Assembly (NCBI GenBank): GCA_036874045.1
Contig: CM072344.1
Span: 5,614,501 to 5,678,500 of the forward strand
Direction: 5' to 3'
Origin: Cymodocea nodosa
Lineage: Eukaryota; Streptophyta; Magnoliopsida; Alismatales; Cymodoceaceae
Length of the DNA stretch: 64,000 bases
Below, piece after piece: positions 61,847-64,000 of this stretch. The first letter of the stretch is position 1; each line of letters opens with the position of its first letter. A program made the position numbers and the translations under genes. A model generated the notes under the pieces. It was not told the DNA's origin. It ran no database searches and was given only the letters and a program-made list of their open reading frames with translations.

Positions 61847-63481
61847 GTTAGGACCTTAAGGCTTACCAAAGGAGGAGTGAATGATAATAATTCGTTTCTT
61901 AACCTTTTAGAAATAGTTTAATGTAAAGAGATAGCAGGTACACAATAAAGGAATTCACACAAAGATTTTTAGGTGGTTCACCACTAATAGCTAGTCCACC
62001 CCCAAGGGATACTTGGGCTTCACTAAACTCTTGCAAACTTACAATCACTTACTTTAAGGTTTAAGCAAGAAATAACCAACCATTCACTTGAGCTTCCTTG
62101 TCGAAGCTTCAACCAATCCTTTCTCTGAAGTTTTGATCCGTGTACTTCAGTAAATACTAGCTTGTGAGCAATAGAGTTGAATGCGTGATGAGCTTCTGAA
62201 ATTCAGTCTGTAAACGTTGAAGATGATTTGATCTCTAAAGCTTTTCTTCTATTGAGCTTGGTGTAAGTATGTATATGAGCAAAAGCTATCTAAATCTGTT
62301 GTCTATATCTTGTATATATACCAAACATGTGTAACGATCATATTTTCTTCCAACGGATGTATTCTACTGTACTTGATTAGACTTCAGTCCCAAATACGGT
62401 AAGTTACCATTCAGAAGGTTATTTCAAGATGTCCTTTCGATTTTCTTAACCTTTTTGGATAGTTAGTTGTGTAACTCTCCAAAGAGTATCTATAACTCAC
62501 CGAAAGATCACTTAAACCTTTCTGCCATGTAGGATTCCAAAATATATACTGCGAGCTGTCATTCAATCGGATACTTATAATTGTAACTTACCGAATAGTT
62601 ATTTAACTGTCAGATAGTTGGCTACAGTAACCTTCCGTTAACTTTTCGATTGTTTTAATTTAGCACGTGCATAAAAGACTAACTTAAGTTTCCGATGGTT
62701 ATCCCTGTAACTCACTAAAACACTTCAGGATTTTAGATAGTCATCTTTCTAACTCTCCGAAAACTTATTTGAGCTTCTCTTTGGAATTCTGCACGTGGGA
62801 AATTCAATGACTTAAGTTTCAGATAGTTAAACTGTAACTCATCAAAACTCTCTTGAATGTTCGGATAGTTATCTTTCTAACTCTCCAAAATCTTATATGA
62901 ACTTCTATCTAGAATTCTGCATGTGGAAAATTCAATGACTTAAGTTTCAGATAGTTAAATTGTAACTCACCGAAACTCTCTTTGAGATTTCAGATAGTTA
63001 TCTAACTCTTCAATTTTCCTTTAAGCTTTTGATTGCCGGCTTCTCCATTCTGCACGTGCATAATAGGATGACTTAAGTTCTAGAAAGTTATACCTGTAGC
63101 TCACTGAAAAACACGAATAGTTATCTAACTCTCCGAAAAGAAAACTCGGATAGTTATCTAACTCTCCGACAAGTCCTTTAAGCTTCCGTTCTGTATTTCT
63201 ACATGTGATTAATTTGAATGACTTAACTTTTGGATAGTTATACCTATAACTCTCCGAAAAGTCCTTTAAGTTTCTAGATAGTTAACTCCTTAACTATCCA
63301 ATCATTCAATCCTTCTTAACTGTCTGATTTTCTATAGCAGCACATTCTGAGATTTACTACAACCTGTTTGCTGCTTCGATTTGTTTGTCTTTTGATCTTT
63401 TTGTTGTACTGACTAAACCCGATAAATACAATTCAAAATCTTACATTGATTTTTGCATTATCAAAATCTAGAGGTCCTTTC
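61847..63481 (-). repeat. 3' LTR of a SIRE/Maximus-type copia element
   Basis: 1635 bp. The plus-strand start TGTTAGGACCTTAAGG is the complement of the LTR end, and the plus-strand end GAGGTCCTTTCA is the complement of its start. The minus-strand TATA box (TATATATA) lies near 62318. U3 (about 62430-63315) is a dense array of ATAGTTA..TAACTC.CCGAAA units separated by about 60-100 bases. It interrupts the RT of element 3 after gcaatg. Confidence 0.82.
62430..63315. repeat. inverted-repeat array in copia U3
   Basis: More than ten units of the type CGGATAGTTATCTAACTCTCCGA, interleaved with repeated tgcacgtg-like and cttaagttt stretches. The core (AGTTA, 2-8 bases, TAACT) is the same as in the Athila arrays, but the flanking bases differ. 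Confidence 0.75.
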
Positions 63482-63789
63482 AATCTCCCCCTTTTTGATA
63501 ATGGCAAAAACCTTACAATGTATTACATGTATTTCTCTCCCTATATATCTATACAAGAAAAACACACGAGGAATACAGAAATATTTCTCCCTCTACTTTA
63601 CTGTAGCTTTACTTACCAAAATATGATATTTCTCCCCCTTTTTTGCCAATTGTCAAAAAGAAGTGACAAGTTAGATACTGAGTTGGTGGAGCAATTTTAG
63701 TTGAGTATCAAAATGTCTAAGTTACTGCAAAACATAGATGTTAGTAGAACAAGCTCCTAGTTGTGAGCTTGGAGAGTAGAGATATGAAA
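63482..63789 (-). other. copia 3' UTR with polypurine tract
   Basis: On the minus strand AAAAAGGGGGAGAT directly precedes the LTR, a textbook polypurine tract. A second AAAAAAGGGGGAGAAAT lies near 63628-63644. The ORF at 63446 on the other strand is not supported. Confidence 0.75.
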
Positions 63790-64000
63790 TTATAAATCAT
63801 ATAAAGGACAAATCCCTAAATTTCGTCTAATATGATTAAATGCAGCTTCAGATAATGGTTTGGTGAAGATATCTGCAAGTTGTTCTTTAGTAGAGACATA
63901 TTCTAAAGAAATATGACCTTTTTCAACATGGTCTATTAAAAAGTGGTGCCTAATCTCGATATGTTTTGCTCTAGAGTGTAGAACTGTATTTTTGGAGAGA
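63790..64000 (-). CDS. copia pol C-terminus (end of RNase H), partial
   Basis: 70 codons open to the window edge with no stop: LSKNTVLHSRAKHIEIRHHF, then LADIFTKPLSEAAFNHIRRN and the end LGICPLYDL. This is the classic end of the copia RNase H/pol polyprotein; the rest lies to the right. The clean frame and sharp LTR suggest that this element is younger than the Athila copies it entered. Confidence 0.88.
   Translation of the reverse strand, partial: LSKNTVLHSRAKHIEIRHHFLIDHVEKGHISLEYVSTKEQLADIFTKPLSEAAFNHIRRNLGICPLYDL

Overview
This is nuclear DNA of a flowering plant. The evidence is one intron-containing plant gene (DUF620 family) with GT-AG introns, plus LTR retrotransposons of the plant Athila (Ty3/gypsy) and SIRE/Maximus-like (Ty1/copia) lineages and a plant RTE-type LINE. 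The strong contrast between the GC-rich gene exons and the AT-rich surroundings hints at a monocot; this is inference only. The window is a repeat-dominated island with a single clear host gene.

Layout. 1-12334: Athila-type element 1 on the minus strand (env-like ORF, pol, gag remnant, PBS, 5' LTR; its 3' end lies left of the window), split by a 2.6 kb LTR-like insert at 7373-9974. 12335-13337: remnants of two different copia elements. 13692-15580: DUF620 gene, minus strand, three exons. About 16790-20046: decayed RTE LINE, minus strand, split by a solo copia LTR (17681-18833). 20047-22600: no recognisable gene. 22610-33062: copia sequences on the plus strand, ending in an unrecognised third ORF. 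33063-42930: truncated Athila LTRs around an LTR-less copia internal region, then the 3' LTR and 3' end of Athila element 4 (minus). 42931-55377: Athila element 2 (plus), bounded by LTR termini and a near-perfect 5-bp target duplication (gtact/gtacc). It carries gag remnant, pol, an env-like ORF and an intact 388-codon F-box ORF. 55378-57363: element 4 resumes with a second, broken F-box copy. 57364-61846: Athila element 3 (plus), inserted into that F-box copy. 61847-64000: 3' end of a younger copia element (minus) inserted into element 3.

The most interesting signals are these. (1) Two separate Athila copies carry the same F-box gene downstream of pol (in element 2, downstream of the env-like ORF), so this looks like a gene-carrying retroelement family rather than a chance neighbour. 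(2) Arrays of short inverted repeats with a core AGTTA-N-TAACT occur in the LTRs and again in the internal spacers just before each extra 3' ORF. They occur in both Athila and copia, and each element's spacer uses the sequence flavour of its own LTR, as if U3-like promoter cassettes had been placed before third ORFs. (3) All three Athila copies whose 5' end is visible have a gag reduced to an N-terminal zinc knuckle, with no room for a capsid domain before it and a shared in-frame TAG just after it.

Most reading frames outside the DUF620 gene, the first F-box copy and the copia tail at the right edge are broken by stops and frameshifts, so they are annotated as pseudogenes. All family assignments are by eye from motifs; no database search was possible.
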